The translations under genes were made by a program, and so were the position numbers. From Candidatus Fimivivens faecavium (GTDB lineage Bacteria > Bacillota > Clostridia > Oscillospirales > Ruminococcaceae): 47,474 nucleotides of DNA. This document shows, one piece after another, positions 33,178 to 41,688 of the stretch. The notes under the pieces were generated by a model. The model was not told the origin of the DNA, ran no database searches, and was given only the letters and a program-made list of their open reading frames with translations. The DNA lies in NCBI GenBank assembly GCA_018716105.1, contig DVKH01000001.1, positions 1 to 47,474 on the forward strand, given 5' to 3'. Each line of letters starts with the position of its first letter. Position 1 is the stretch's first letter.

Positions 33178-33261
33178 GTGATTCTGACGGAAACAGCCTG
33201 TTGCTTCACAGTTTTTTCAACGGATCAAACCGAACCAATAAAGTGCGCGGCAGCTTTTTAC

Positions 33262-34035
33262 CTATTGATTGGTGCAGGATGTCAGCCGTTCGCGAAGCGG
33301 CAGAATCCCGCCGACATCGAAAAGCGGCCGGTCAGTCAGGGACAGAAGGCTGACCCCCTCCCCATCCGCAAAGCGGCGGATGTTTTCATAGTCAGGATGG
33401 GCCTCGATCGCCCCTGTAAATGCGAGCAGGTTTTTGCTGAGCTTTCCGCAGCATCCCCCCAGGAAGCCGCAGGGATACCCCGGCAGGGAAACCGCACCCG
33501 GCGAAACAAGAAGCGCCGAAATCCCGGCCCGTTCCGCGGCCTTTGCGATGCCACGGTCTTCGGTGATCAGCGCCGTTTCGGAAAGGATGCAGGCCGAACA
33601 GCGCGCATATCCCTGGCGCACCGAAAGCGCCTGAAAACCGGTTTCTTCGACGGCGCGCTGGAGCGCAGGGTCGAGCGTTTTCCAGTTTGCCAAGCAGAAA
33701 CGACCAAACAGCGCCGCGTTGTAAACTGCATCGTGCGGATAGGGCGCCGCGGGCAGGCGTTCTCCAACTTTTGTCTCGAAGCCCAATTTTTCCAGCAGAT
33801 CCCGGTTCTTCCCGCTGTGCGGGGAAAGGACCGCTTTTTTCCCGCCGAGATGCACCAGCAAAAGGTCAGCGTGGGACCGGACCGGCGCCGGAAGCGTTTT
33901 ACACGGCTCCAGTTCGACGGCCGAAACACCCTGCAAACGAAGCGCGTCCGACAGTTCCGGATACTCTGCCCCGACTGCGCAGACTGTGACTTCCCCTTCC
34001 GGCAAGTTTGGGTTTTGAAGCAAAAAATCTGCCAT
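33262..34035 (-). CDS. DUF6873-like protein with a GME-type fold
   Basis: 257 residues, soluble. The sequence recalls the clostridial DUF6873 family, described as having the guanidino-modifying-enzyme fold. Visible are repeated alpha/beta modules with small conserved turns (HLGGKKAVLSPHSGKNRDLLE, ILSETALITEDRGIAKAAE, GYPCGFLGGCCGKL, DVGGILPL). Candidate active-site residues are the His in APYPHDAVYN, the Cys pair in GGCCGKL and the Asp in DVGGI. Known GME-fold enzymes act on arginine-like groups, but no substrate can be given here. It lies between xer and a small Cys-rich gene; no operon partner is evident. Confidence 0.55.
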   Translation of the reverse strand: MADFLLQNPNLPEGEVTVCAVGAEYPELSDALRLQGVSAVELEPCKTLPAPVRSHADLLLVHLGGKKAVLSPHSGKNRDLLEKLGFETKVGERLPAAPYPHDAVYNAALFGRFCLANWKTLDPALQRAVEETGFQALSVRQGYARCSACILSETALITEDRGIAKAAERAGISALLVSPGAVSLPGYPCGFLGGCCGKLSKNLLAFTGAIEAHPDYENIRRFADGEGVSLLSLTDRPLFDVGGILPLRERLTSCTNQ

Positions 34036-34128
34036 ATTTTACAGCCTGTCCTGCGACATTTTTTATAATTTGCAAGGGACAATAGATTCATACGCGCCGA
34101 AACGGCGTAGCCGAAAGGGCGGAATGAG

Positions 34129-34326
34129 ATGAATCTGATCACCTGCTCAAGCGCCTGTTTTTATCAGGTCGATGGTTACTGCACGCTCGAAATCCTCCGC
34201 AGCAACGGAAGCCATCCGGTGGATGGCTGCATTCACTTTATGCCGCGCGCGGCTTCAGCGCCGGGAACCCCCTGTTCCGAGAACCGTCCCGATCTCGGTG
34301 ACGGAGCGCAGAGGGACGAGCGTTAA
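34129..34326 (+). CDS. Small Cys-rich protein
   Basis: 65 residues. The first 43 resemble short clostridial proteins with the pattern C-x3-C-x-Y-Q-x-D-G-Y-C-T-L...C-x-H-F (here CSSACFYQVDGYCTLE and CIHFMP), which may bind a metal through four cysteines. The last 20 or so residues are read from the antisense of the radA 3' end and look unconstrained. The two genes converge and overlap by 72 bases. The ribosome site is weak (GGCGGAA about six bases upstream). No function is known to me. Confidence 0.55.
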   Translation: MNLITCSSACFYQVDGYCTLEILRSNGSHPVDGCIHFMPRAASAPGTPCSENRPDLGDGAQRDER

Positions 34327-35643
34327 TTCCGGCATCTGGCCGGTCTTGATCTGGGCTGCGTTTTGCTTTGGGAGCACAACGGTTCGGAAGCCGAGGCGAT
34401 AGGCTTCGCTGACCCTCGCCTGCGCCCGGCCTACCGTCCGAATTTCCCCCGCCAGCCCGATTTCGCCGAAAACGGCGATGGAATCGCGGATCGGCGTGTC
34501 TGTGAGGTTTGAAACAAGCGAAAACGCAAGCGCAAGATCGACCGCGGGTTCGTCGAGGCGAAGGCCGCCCACGACGTTGATATAGGCGTCGAGCGCGGCG
34601 AACGGATAGCCGGAGCGTTTGTCCAGCACCGCGAGAAGCATCGCCGCCCGGTTGAAGTCGAGGCCGTTCGCCGTCCGCTTGGGCACCGGATAGGCGCTCT
34701 TGCTCACCAGCGCCTGCACCTCCGCGAGAAGCGGCCGGCTCCCCTCCAGGACGCAGGTGACGCAGGTCCCGGAGACGTTTTCCGGCCTCCCGGACAAAAG
34801 CATCATCGAGGGATTTTCCACCTGTGTCAGGCCGCTTTCCAGCATCTCGAATACGCCGATCTCATTGGTTGAGCCAAACCGGTTTTTCATCGCCCTGAGA
34901 ATCCGGTACGGGAGATGCCGGTCCCCTTCGAAATAGAGAACGGTATCCACCATGTGTTCCAGAATTTTTGGCCCGGCGATCACGCCGTCCTTGTTGACGT
35001 GGCCGACCAGAAACAGCGGGATTTCCTTTTCCTTTGCGGTTCGGATCAGCTGCTGGGCGCATTCCCGGATCTGGGTTACGCTTCCCGGGGCCGAGGCCAG
35101 TTCTGCGCAGTTCATCGTCTGGATCGAGTCGATGATCAGCAGGTCCGGCCTGATCTCCGCGACTGTGCCGAGAACCTGTCCCAGATCATTCGCCGGAAGG
35201 AGAAGAAGGTTCTCCCCCGTCACCCCGAGCCTCAGCGCGCGGAGCTTGATCTGCCGGGCGCTTTCCTCACCTGATACATATAGGATTTTCAGCTTTTCGC
35301 ACAGCGGCCTGCACATCTGCAGAAGGATGGTCGATTTCCCGATGCCGGGATCCCCGCTGATCAGAACGGCCGCCCCCGGAACTACCCCGCCGCCGAGGAC
35401 ACGGTCGATTTCGTCGATCCCCGTGACATAGCGGATCTCTTCGCCCGAGACCACCTCGCTCAGCAGCGAAACTGCCGCCGGAGCGGCACAATACCCCGCG
35501 TTCGTTTTCAACGGGGCGGCGCTTTTTATCTCCTCGGTCATGGTGTTCCAGCTTCCGCAGTCCGGGCATTTCCCAACCCATTTCGAGGTTTCGTAGCCGC
35601 ATTCGGAACAGAGATATACTTTTTTCAGTTTGGACGTCGCCAT
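34255..35643 (-). CDS. radA: DNA repair protein RadA
   Basis: 462 residues from ATG 35643, fixed by GGAAGGGAA upstream; the frame is open 53 codons further, into cwlD, but that part is out of register with the family. An N-terminal C4 zinc finger (CSECGYETSKWVGKCPDC) is followed by a RecA-like ATPase with Walker A GDPGIGKST, the RadA-specific MKNRFGSTNE motif, and a C-terminal Lon-protease-like domain. It is a helicase-like branch-migration factor in recombination. It starts two bases after the cwlD stop, so the pair is one transcript. Confidence 0.94.
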   Translation of the reverse strand: MATSKLKKVYLCSECGYETSKWVGKCPDCGSWNTMTEEIKSAAPLKTNAGYCAAPAAVSLLSEVVSGEEIRYVTGIDEIDRVLGGGVVPGAAVLISGDPGIGKSTILLQMCRPLCEKLKILYVSGEESARQIKLRALRLGVTGENLLLLPANDLGQVLGTVAEIRPDLLIIDSIQTMNCAELASAPGSVTQIRECAQQLIRTAKEKEIPLFLVGHVNKDGVIAGPKILEHMVDTVLYFEGDRHLPYRILRAMKNRFGSTNEIGVFEMLESGLTQVENPSMMLLSGRPENVSGTCVTCVLEGSRPLLAEVQALVSKSAYPVPKRTANGLDFNRAAMLLAVLDKRSGYPFAALDAYINVVGGLRLDEPAVDLALAFSLVSNLTDTPIRDSIAVFGEIGLAGEIRTVGRAQARVSEAYRLGFRTVVLPKQNAAQIKTGQMPELTLVPLRSVTEIGTVLGTGGSRR

Positions 35644-35645
35644 TT

Positions 35646-36404
35646 TTAATTCCCTTCCGGCGCGTTCCCGCCGCCGTAGATATATTCCATTGTGGAAGTG
35701 AGGATGCAGAACGCAAGCTCCTGCTGGTAGCTGTCGCTTTCGAGCTTCTGGCATTCCTCGCTGTTCGAGAGAAAGCCGCATTCCACCAGCACGGCCGGAC
35801 ATTTCGCATGGGAGAGGATATAGAGGTTTTTTTCCGCCGGCTTGATTTCCCGCTTGTTGTCCGGCTGAAGCTCGGTCCGGATCGTCTGCTGGATCAGCCG
35901 CGCAAGCTCCTCGCTCCCGTCGTTTTTCGTCCCGTAAAACACCTGCGCGCCCCAGATGGAGGCGGAGGTATACTTGTTCTGGTGGATGCTGATGTAGATG
36001 GCCTCCGGGTGATCTTCCGCGACAGCGAGCCGGTTGTGGATGTCGGACACCTTCTTTTTGCTGATCCCGGAGATTCCTTCATCGTTCACCGCGCGGTCGT
36101 CTGTCCGGATCATCGTCACCTCAAAGCCGGAAAGCGCCGCGAGCTGTTCGAGTTTGAGCGCAATTGCAAGGTTGATGTCCTTTTCAAACACGCCGTCGCT
36201 TCCAACCGCCCCGCCGTCGAATCCGCCGTGGCCGGCGTCGATGATCAGATGGGGCCGCGTCGGGTCGACCAAAGCGGTGGAAACCTGTCTCGTAATCCCC
36301 CGCGTCAAAAATCCGAAGCCGGCGATCAGCGCCGCGGCCAGAAGCAGCAGGACCGCCCGGTTGATATCGCGTTGCCTGATCCGAAATCTTCTCAAAGCCT
36401 GCAT
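35646..36404 (-). CDS. cwlD: N-acetylmuramoyl-L-alanine amidase CwlD
   Basis: 252 residues from ATG 36404 (GGGGGTG upstream; GTG three codons earlier possible). An N-terminal membrane anchor (about 15-35) precedes an Amidase_3 zinc domain with HLIIDAGHGGFDGGAVG (zinc His), the Glu in VFEKDINLAI, the second His in YISIHQNKY, and the catalytic Glu in VLVECGFLSNSEE. CwlD starts muramic-delta-lactam formation in spore cortex, needed for germination. The segment DNKREIKPAEKNLYIL is CwlD-typical. It is the promoter-side gene of cwlD-radA. Confidence 0.93.
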   Translation of the reverse strand: MQALRRFRIRQRDINRAVLLLLAAALIAGFGFLTRGITRQVSTALVDPTRPHLIIDAGHGGFDGGAVGSDGVFEKDINLAIALKLEQLAALSGFEVTMIRTDDRAVNDEGISGISKKKVSDIHNRLAVAEDHPEAIYISIHQNKYTSASIWGAQVFYGTKNDGSEELARLIQQTIRTELQPDNKREIKPAEKNLYILSHAKCPAVLVECGFLSNSEECQKLESDSYQQELAFCILTSTMEYIYGGGNAPEGN

Positions 36405-36786
36405 CACCCACACACCCCCACAGGCAAAAGGTATGCGGGCGGACAGGCTGCGTATGCGGACCGGTTTCTTCCATTATAGACGAACCGGTCCGCCCCGGCA
36501 AGATGGAACCTTTAAGCCATAGCGCAAAGAAGCCGCCCTTATTTTGAAAATTGCTGAAAAACGCCGCCCGGCGACATCATCCACCGCAGTGAAATGCCGA
36601 AAGATGTTCCGCTCCGGCTTGGCATAAAGCAAATGCTGCGGAAGCGGTTGGAAAATCCCTTACTATAGCGTATGAAAAACATTTACAGGCAGATAAAGTT
36701 TGAGCCAAACGATGAACCGGATCACGCTGGACAATCGACGCGGCGCCCCTAAACATCCATTTTAAAGCGTCATGTTTTGGGGAATA
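36405..36786. other. Gene-free stretch between cwlD and tRNA-Cys
   Basis: No gene is supported. The first 100 bases must contain the minus-strand promoter of cwlD, but no clear -35/-10 pair was found; a sporulation sigma factor with a looser consensus is possible. The rest is a mixed-composition stretch without repeats. Confidence 0.35.
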
Positions 36787-36852
36787 GAAAAAGCCGAAAC
36801 CCTTGGGGTCACGAGGCTTTCCTGCTCTGACACCCAAATTGTTTCGGCTTTT
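36787..36852 (-). terminator. Terminator of tRNA-Cys
   Basis: Directly after the tRNA on the minus strand, an outer stem AAAGCCGAAAC/GTTTCGGCTTT encloses an inner TTGGGTGTCA/TGACCCCAA stem, and a T-rich tail follows. Confidence 0.75.
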
Positions 36853-36927
36853 TGGAGGCGCCACCCAGATTTGAACTGGGGGATAGAGGTTTTGCAGACC
36901 TTTGCCTTACCGCTTGGCTATGGCGCC
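36853..36927 (-). tRNA. tRNA-Cys (anticodon GCA)
   Basis: A 72-base cloverleaf plus encoded CCA. Acceptor GGCGCCA/TGGCGCC, D-arm AGCCAAGCGGTAAGGCA, anticodon loop CTGCAAA giving GCA, T-arm CCCAG-TTCAAAT-CTGGG, discriminator U as expected for cysteine. The anticodon stem has one A-C mismatch at its outer pair. On the minus strand TATGAT lies about ten bases before the tRNA and is the probable -10. Confidence 0.95.
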
Positions 36928-37049
36928 ATCGTTACTATCATATGAAAGCCGGCCCCATTTATGCTACAAGACCGAAGAAGAAATCCCGGCCGGATAGCAT
37001 GATCCCCTGCCTTTCATCATAGGATGCACATAAGACAGGAGGTATGGCC

Positions 37050-37394
37050 ATGCATTTTGAAGGATTTCTGGTGGGCTTATCCGCGTTTTTGATCATCGGA
37101 CTGTTCCATCCGGTTGTGATCAAATGCGAGTACTATTTTACCGACCGCATCTGGCCGGCTTTCCTTGCTGCCGGATGCGTATTTCTCGGCATTTCCCTGT
37201 TTTCCGACGGCGTTGTGTCGTCTGTCTTCGGCGTGCTCGGCTTTACCTGCCTCTGGAGCATCGGCGAACTCAAAGAGCAGCGGGCGCGTGTCGAGAAGGG
37301 CTGGTTTCCGGCAAACCCGAACCGGGCGTCTCAGGCGCGTAAATCGAAAGCGTCCCGCCTTCCATCGGCTGACAGGATACAAGATGAAATCTGA
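37050..37394 (+). CDS. DUF4491 family membrane protein
   Basis: 114 residues from ATG 37050, with AGGAGGT six bases upstream; ATG 37044 touches the ribosome site. Three membrane helices (about 5-25, 35-52, 56-75) are followed by a basic tail. It matches the DUF4491 signature: FLIIGLFHPVVIKCEYYF, FGVLGFTCLWSIGELKEQ, RVEKGWFPANP. Function unknown. The tail is longer and more basic than I expect for the family and overlaps the antisense DHFR-like remnant. Confidence 0.8.
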   Translation: MHFEGFLVGLSAFLIIGLFHPVVIKCEYYFTDRIWPAFLAAGCVFLGISLFSDGVVSSVFGVLGFTCLWSIGELKEQRARVEKGWFPANPNRASQARKSKASRLPSADRIQDEI

Positions 37395-37827
37395 TGCCGG
37401 CGGATCCGTCCTCTAACAAGCGCCGGCCCTTCCCAAGCAAAACAGGGACGGTTCGGACCCAATACCCGTCGATTCGGTTTTCCCGGACCATCTCGCTGAC
37501 CAGCGAACTTTCGCCGCAGAGGATCAGTTTTATGCCGTTCTTCCCCTTCTGTTCCCTGAGATAATCTGCCGCGCCGCCCGCAAAATAATGCAATGCCCTT
37601 GTCGATGCTGACACGGGGAACGTCGGTCAGAACTACCAGGCGGAAGCTCCCAAACGGCTTCTTGCCGGGGGGACAACCCTCGCTCATCCCGTCGTAGCTT
37701 TCCGCTTTGTGCAGCATGACTATTTCATGCCCCGGAAAGCCGGCGGCGGCTTCGGTGAGCAGCGCGTCCTCCCCGCTCCAGCCCATGACAAGGCGTCGAG
37801 GCTGAGAGCGGACAGCAAGGCTATTTT
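37270..37827 (-). pseudogene. Broken dihydrofolate-reductase-like (RibD C-terminal family) gene
   Basis: Pieces of one family appear in alternating frames on the minus strand. KIALLSALSLDA begins near 37827. Then, one frame over, come SYDGMSEGCPPGKKPFGSF and RLVVLTDVP. Back in the first frame are GGAADYLREQKGKNGIKLIL, YWVRTVPVLLGKGRRLL and VSCQPMEGGTLSIYAP. The order follows DHFR-like proteins of the RibD_C family (start strand, R-x-x-Y-x-x-x core, VPVLLGKGRRL near the end). At least two frame breaks and the absence of an intact start make a functional product unlikely. Sequencing errors are the alternative. Confidence 0.5.
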
Positions 37828-38106
37828 CCCTTCGGCTGGCCTGCGGCTTTTTTCCCGTCTTCTTCGATCTGCGGCTTAGGCAGCGTTTGTTTTGCCTGCG
37901 GTTTCGCTTCTGAAAGAAGCCTCTCCGCCTTCCCAATGGCGGAGGCCGCGCCCGCTGCAAGAAGCGCGAGAGACGCGAAGAACGCACCAAAGTAATAGAT
38001 AATCCAGTACCCCTCCGAACTGGTAAACAGGGCCTTTCCGAACTTCCACGCGCCGAACGCGCCGGCCAGAATCATAACCAATGCGTTTTAACGGAATCTT
38101 TTTCAT
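37821..38106 (-). pseudogene. Small two-helix membrane protein with an N-terminal frameshift
   Basis: A strong site (GGGGGAGAGG) stands before ATG 38106, which reads MKKIPLKR and then leaves the membrane-protein frame. One base later, the other frame reads LVMILAGAFGAWKFGKALF, a second hydrophobic helix (YYFGAFFASLALLAAGAASAI) and a Lys/Pro/Gln-rich tail to the stop at 37821. Removing one A after codon 8 joins the two into a sensible 93-residue membrane protein. It is either a real single-base frameshift or a sequence error. I do not recognise the family. Confidence 0.45.
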
Positions 38107-38255
38107 TCCTCTCCCCCGGAACTGAAATTCAAACAGGAACAGTATATTATGATTTTCCAGCCGGAAAAAGCCGCTGTTTCATAAAACTCCCTCTCAAATA
38201 ACGGCTTATACCGCATGGAACGCCCATGTTCCGGCAATATTTCTTTCAAAAGGTC

Positions 38256-38284
38256 TTGACAGAAAACAATTTGCGACCTAAGAT
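38256..38284 (+). promoter_or_regulatory. Sigma-A promoter of the ileS leader
   Basis: TTGACA (38256-38261) and TAAGAT (38279-38284) separated by 17 bases. Confidence 0.8.
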
Positions 38285-38289
38285 TATGT

Positions 38290-38540
38290 TAATATCCAAA
38301 AAGCATTGATGGAGACAAGTATGCTCTGCATGAAAGCCAAAGCGAGCCGGAGATGGTGAAAGCCCGGCGCAGTACGGCGGGGCGGAAAATCACTCCTGAG
38401 CTGCAGGTCAAACGCCTTTTGGTTCAAAAGGCCAGTAGGCTGGGCCGGTTTCCCCCGTTATCAGGAGCGCGTATGTTGGTATGCAGTAATGGGTGGTAGA
38501 ACGAGCTTTCGTCCTGTTATTGGGACGGGGGCTTTTTGTT
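38290..38540 (+). ncRNA. T-box leader (isoleucine) of ileS
   Basis: A structured leader of about 250 bases. The T-box motif is AATGGGTGGTAGAACG at 38488-38503; its second half departs from the usual ACCGCG. A terminator with stem AGCTTTCGTCC/GGGACGGGGGCT and a T-run lies at 38504-38540. An AUC codon at 38389-38391 in a GAAAATCAC context is a candidate isoleucine specifier. The downstream ileS supports the assignment. Confidence 0.85.
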
Positions 38541-38559
38541 TGAATGGAGGATTCGTTTC

Positions 38560-41500
38560 ATGTATCGCAAAGTGTCGCAGAACCTCAGCTTCCCCCAGAG
38601 AGAGAAGGAAGTCCTGGATTTTTGGAAAAAGGAACATATTTTTGAAAAAAGCATGGAGCGGCAGGGCGAAGCTCCCTATATTTTCTATGACGGCCCCCCG
38701 ACCGCAAACGGAAAACCCCATATTGGCCATGTGCTGACCCGTGTCATCAAGGACACCATCCCCCGCTATCGGACGATGAAGGGCTATCAGGTCCCCCGGA
38801 AGGCCGGCTGGGATACTCATGGCCTGCCGGTTGAACTCGAGGTGGAAAAGCTCCTCGGCCTCGACGGCAAGGAGCAGATCGAGGAATACGGCCTTGAGGA
38901 TTTCATCGCGCGCTGCAAGGAAAGCGTCTGGAAGTACAAGGGCATGTGGGAGGAGTTTTCCGACATCGTCGGCTTCTGGGCCGACATGGAAAACCCTTAT
39001 GTCACCTATCATAACTCCTATATCGAGTCCGAATGGTGGGCGTTAAAGCAGATCTACGATAAGGGCCTCCTTTATAAGGGCTTTAAAATCGTCCCCTACT
39101 GCCCCCGCTGCGGAACGCCGCTTTCCTCCCACGAGGTCGCGCAGGGCTATAAGGAAGTGACCGAAAAGAGCGCCGTCGTCAAATTCCGCGTCAAGGGTGA
39201 AGACGCATATTTCCTCGCCTGGACCACCACCCCCTGGACCCTCCCCTCCAACGTTGCGCTCTGCGTCAATCCAAAAGAGGAGTATGTGAAGGTCTCCTGC
39301 GAAGGCGAAAATTATTATCTGGCCCGCGCGCTGGTCGATTCGGTCTTTGCGGGCAAAGAAGTGACCGTGCTCGAATCCGTGGTTGGAAAGGATCTCGAGT
39401 TTAGGGAATATGAACCGCTTTACCGCTTCGTTTCCCCGAAGGAAAAGTGCTGGTACGTCACCTGCGCCGACTATGTCACCCTTACCGACGGCACCGGCAT
39501 CGTCCACACCGCGCCCGCCTTTGGTGAAGACGACGCCAACGTGGGCCGTGTGTACGGCCTTCCGTTCGTCCAGTTGGTCGACGGCAAGGGCCGGATGAAA
39601 CCGGAGACCGACTGGCCGGGCGTCTTCTGCAAAGATGCGGACAAGGAGATCCTGCGCGGCCTCAAAGAGCGCGGCCTTCTGCTCTCCGCCCCGGCCTTTA
39701 CCCACAGCTACCCGTTCTGCTGGCGCTGCGACACGCCGCTCCTCTACTATGCGCGGGAATCCTGGTTTATCCGGATGACCGCGGTCAAAGACCGTTTGAT
39801 TGCCAACAACAACACCATCAATTGGATTCCCGAAAGCATCGGCAAGGGCCGGTTCGGGGACTGGCTTGAGAATATCCAGGACTGGAGCATCAGCCGCGAC
39901 CGCTACTGGGGCACGCCGCTCAACGTATGGGTCTGTTCCTCCTGCGGCCGTCTCCATTCGGTTGGAAGCATCGATGAGCTGAAAAAGTGTTCCGACAACT
40001 GTCCGGACGATATTGAACTGCACAGGCCCTATATCGACGCGGTCACCATGCGCTGCCCCGAGTGCGGCGGCGAAATGCGCCGCACGCCCGAGGTGATCGA
40101 CTGCTGGTTCGATTCCGGCGCCATGCCGTTTGCACAGCACCACTACCCGTTTGAAAACAAGGAGCTGTTCGAGTCCCAGTTCCCGGCGGACTTTATCTCC
40201 GAAGCGGTCGACCAGACGCGCGGCTGGTTTTATTCCCTGCTTGCGATTTCAACGCTGATCTTTGATAAGGCGCCTTTCAAAAACGTCATCGTGCTCGGCC
40301 ATGTGCAGGACAAGGACGGCCAGAAGATGTCGAAATCCAAAGGCAACGCCGTCGATCCGATGGAGGCGCTCGGCAAGTATGGCGCGGACACCATCCGCTG
40401 GTATTTCCTCTCGAACTCGGCCCCCTGGCTTCCCAACCGCTTCCACGACAAGGTCGTCACCGACGGCCAGCGGAAATTCCTCGGCACGCTTTGGAACACT
40501 TATGCGTTCTATGTGCTCTATGCTGAGATCAGCCAGTTCGACCCCACTAAGCAGTCCTGGAAACGGGAAACGCTTTCGACGATGGACCGGTGGATCCTCT
40601 CCCTGATGAACCGGACGGTTGCGGAAGTGGACGGTCATATGGAGAACTACCGCCTTCCTGAGGCGGCCCGCGCGCTCCAGAACTTTGTCGACGACCTTTC
40701 GAACTGGTATGTGCGCCGCTGCCGGGAGCGTTTCTGGAACAGCGAGCTGAGTCAGGACACGGTCAACGCATTCCTGACCCTCCACACCGCGCTGGTGACC
40801 GCAGCGAAGATTGCGGCGCCGATGATCCCGTTCATGACCGAAGAAATCTATCAGAACCTTGTTCGCTCGCTCGATTCCAGCGCGCCGGAAAGCGTCCACC
40901 TCTGTTCGTTCCCCAAGCCGGACGCTTCCATGATCGACGAGAAGCTCGAGAGCGACATGGATTGTGTCCTGAAAGTCGTCGGGGCCGGACGGGCCGCGCG
41001 CAACGGAGCCGCGCTGAAAAACCGCCAGCCGTTATCAAACATCACCGTTCAGGGCATTTCGGCAGACCTCTCTGATGAGATGAAGCGTATTATCCTCGAC
41101 GAACTGAACATCAAGGAGCTGATCTTTACCGACGACGCATCTTCGTTTGTCGATTACGGCTTTAAGCCGCAGCTCAAGACCGTCGGCCCGAAATTCGGGA
41201 AGAAGGTAGGCGAGATCGGCAAAGCGCTCGCAGCGGTTGACGGCCGCGCGGCAAAAAAGGAGCTCGACGAAACCGGCGCGCTGAAACTGAACCTTTCGGA
41301 CGGCGCGGTTGCCCTTACGGCGGAGGACCTTTTAATTGAAACCAGGCAGCGTGAAGGGACCTACACCGTGGAGGACGGCGGCGTGATTGTCTCGATCAGC
41401 ACCACCCTCACCGGCGAACTGATCGACGAGGGCATCCTGCGCGAGGTGATCAGCAAGATCCAGACCATGCGCAAAGACGCCGGGTTTGAGGTGATGGACC

Positions 41501-41688
41501 GCATCCGCGTCCAGGTTTCCTCCGACGCGAAAGTGCGGGAGATTATCGAAAAGAATCTCGATTACGTCCGCGGCGAACTCTTGGCCGATTCGGTTTGCTG
41601 GGATTCGCCCAAAGGTTTTGTCCGCGAATATGACGTCAACGGACATCAAACGGTATTTGGCGTCGAAAAGGCTTCCCAGCAGAATTAA
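38560..41688 (+). CDS. ileS: Isoleucyl-tRNA synthetase, long IleS2-like form
   Basis: 1042 residues from ATG 38560 (GGAGG nine bases upstream; a TTG at 38536 precedes this site). A class I synthetase with a CP1 editing domain. HIGH motif at residues 54-57 in PTANGKPHIGHVLTRV, WTTTPWTLPSN editing motif near 230, KMSKSKGNAVDP near 595, and an anticodon-binding helical region. The C-terminal part (about 850-1042) lacks the four-Cys zinc finger of the E. coli type. Length and the HIGH context fit the eukaryote-like IleS2 branch, members of which are often insensitive to mupirocin; that is inference here. It stands alone under the T-box. Confidence 0.93.
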   Translation: MYRKVSQNLSFPQREKEVLDFWKKEHIFEKSMERQGEAPYIFYDGPPTANGKPHIGHVLTRVIKDTIPRYRTMKGYQVPRKAGWDTHGLPVELEVEKLLGLDGKEQIEEYGLEDFIARCKESVWKYKGMWEEFSDIVGFWADMENPYVTYHNSYIESEWWALKQIYDKGLLYKGFKIVPYCPRCGTPLSSHEVAQGYKEVTEKSAVVKFRVKGEDAYFLAWTTTPWTLPSNVALCVNPKEEYVKVSCEGENYYLARALVDSVFAGKEVTVLESVVGKDLEFREYEPLYRFVSPKEKCWYVTCADYVTLTDGTGIVHTAPAFGEDDANVGRVYGLPFVQLVDGKGRMKPETDWPGVFCKDADKEILRGLKERGLLLSAPAFTHSYPFCWRCDTPLLYYARESWFIRMTAVKDRLIANNNTINWIPESIGKGRFGDWLENIQDWSISRDRYWGTPLNVWVCSSCGRLHSVGSIDELKKCSDNCPDDIELHRPYIDAVTMRCPECGGEMRRTPEVIDCWFDSGAMPFAQHHYPFENKELFESQFPADFISEAVDQTRGWFYSLLAISTLIFDKAPFKNVIVLGHVQDKDGQKMSKSKGNAVDPMEALGKYGADTIRWYFLSNSAPWLPNRFHDKVVTDGQRKFLGTLWNTYAFYVLYAEISQFDPTKQSWKRETLSTMDRWILSLMNRTVAEVDGHMENYRLPEAARALQNFVDDLSNWYVRRCRERFWNSELSQDTVNAFLTLHTALVTAAKIAAPMIPFMTEEIYQNLVRSLDSSAPESVHLCSFPKPDASMIDEKLESDMDCVLKVVGAGRAARNGAALKNRQPLSNITVQGISADLSDEMKRIILDELNIKELIFTDDASSFVDYGFKPQLKTVGPKFGKKVGEIGKALAAVDGRAAKKELDETGALKLNLSDGAVALTAEDLLIETRQREGTYTVEDGGVIVSISTTLTGELIDEGILREVISKIQTMRKDAGFEVMDRIRVQVSSDAKVREIIEKNLDYVRGELLADSVCWDSPKGFVREYDVNGHQTVFGVEKASQQN

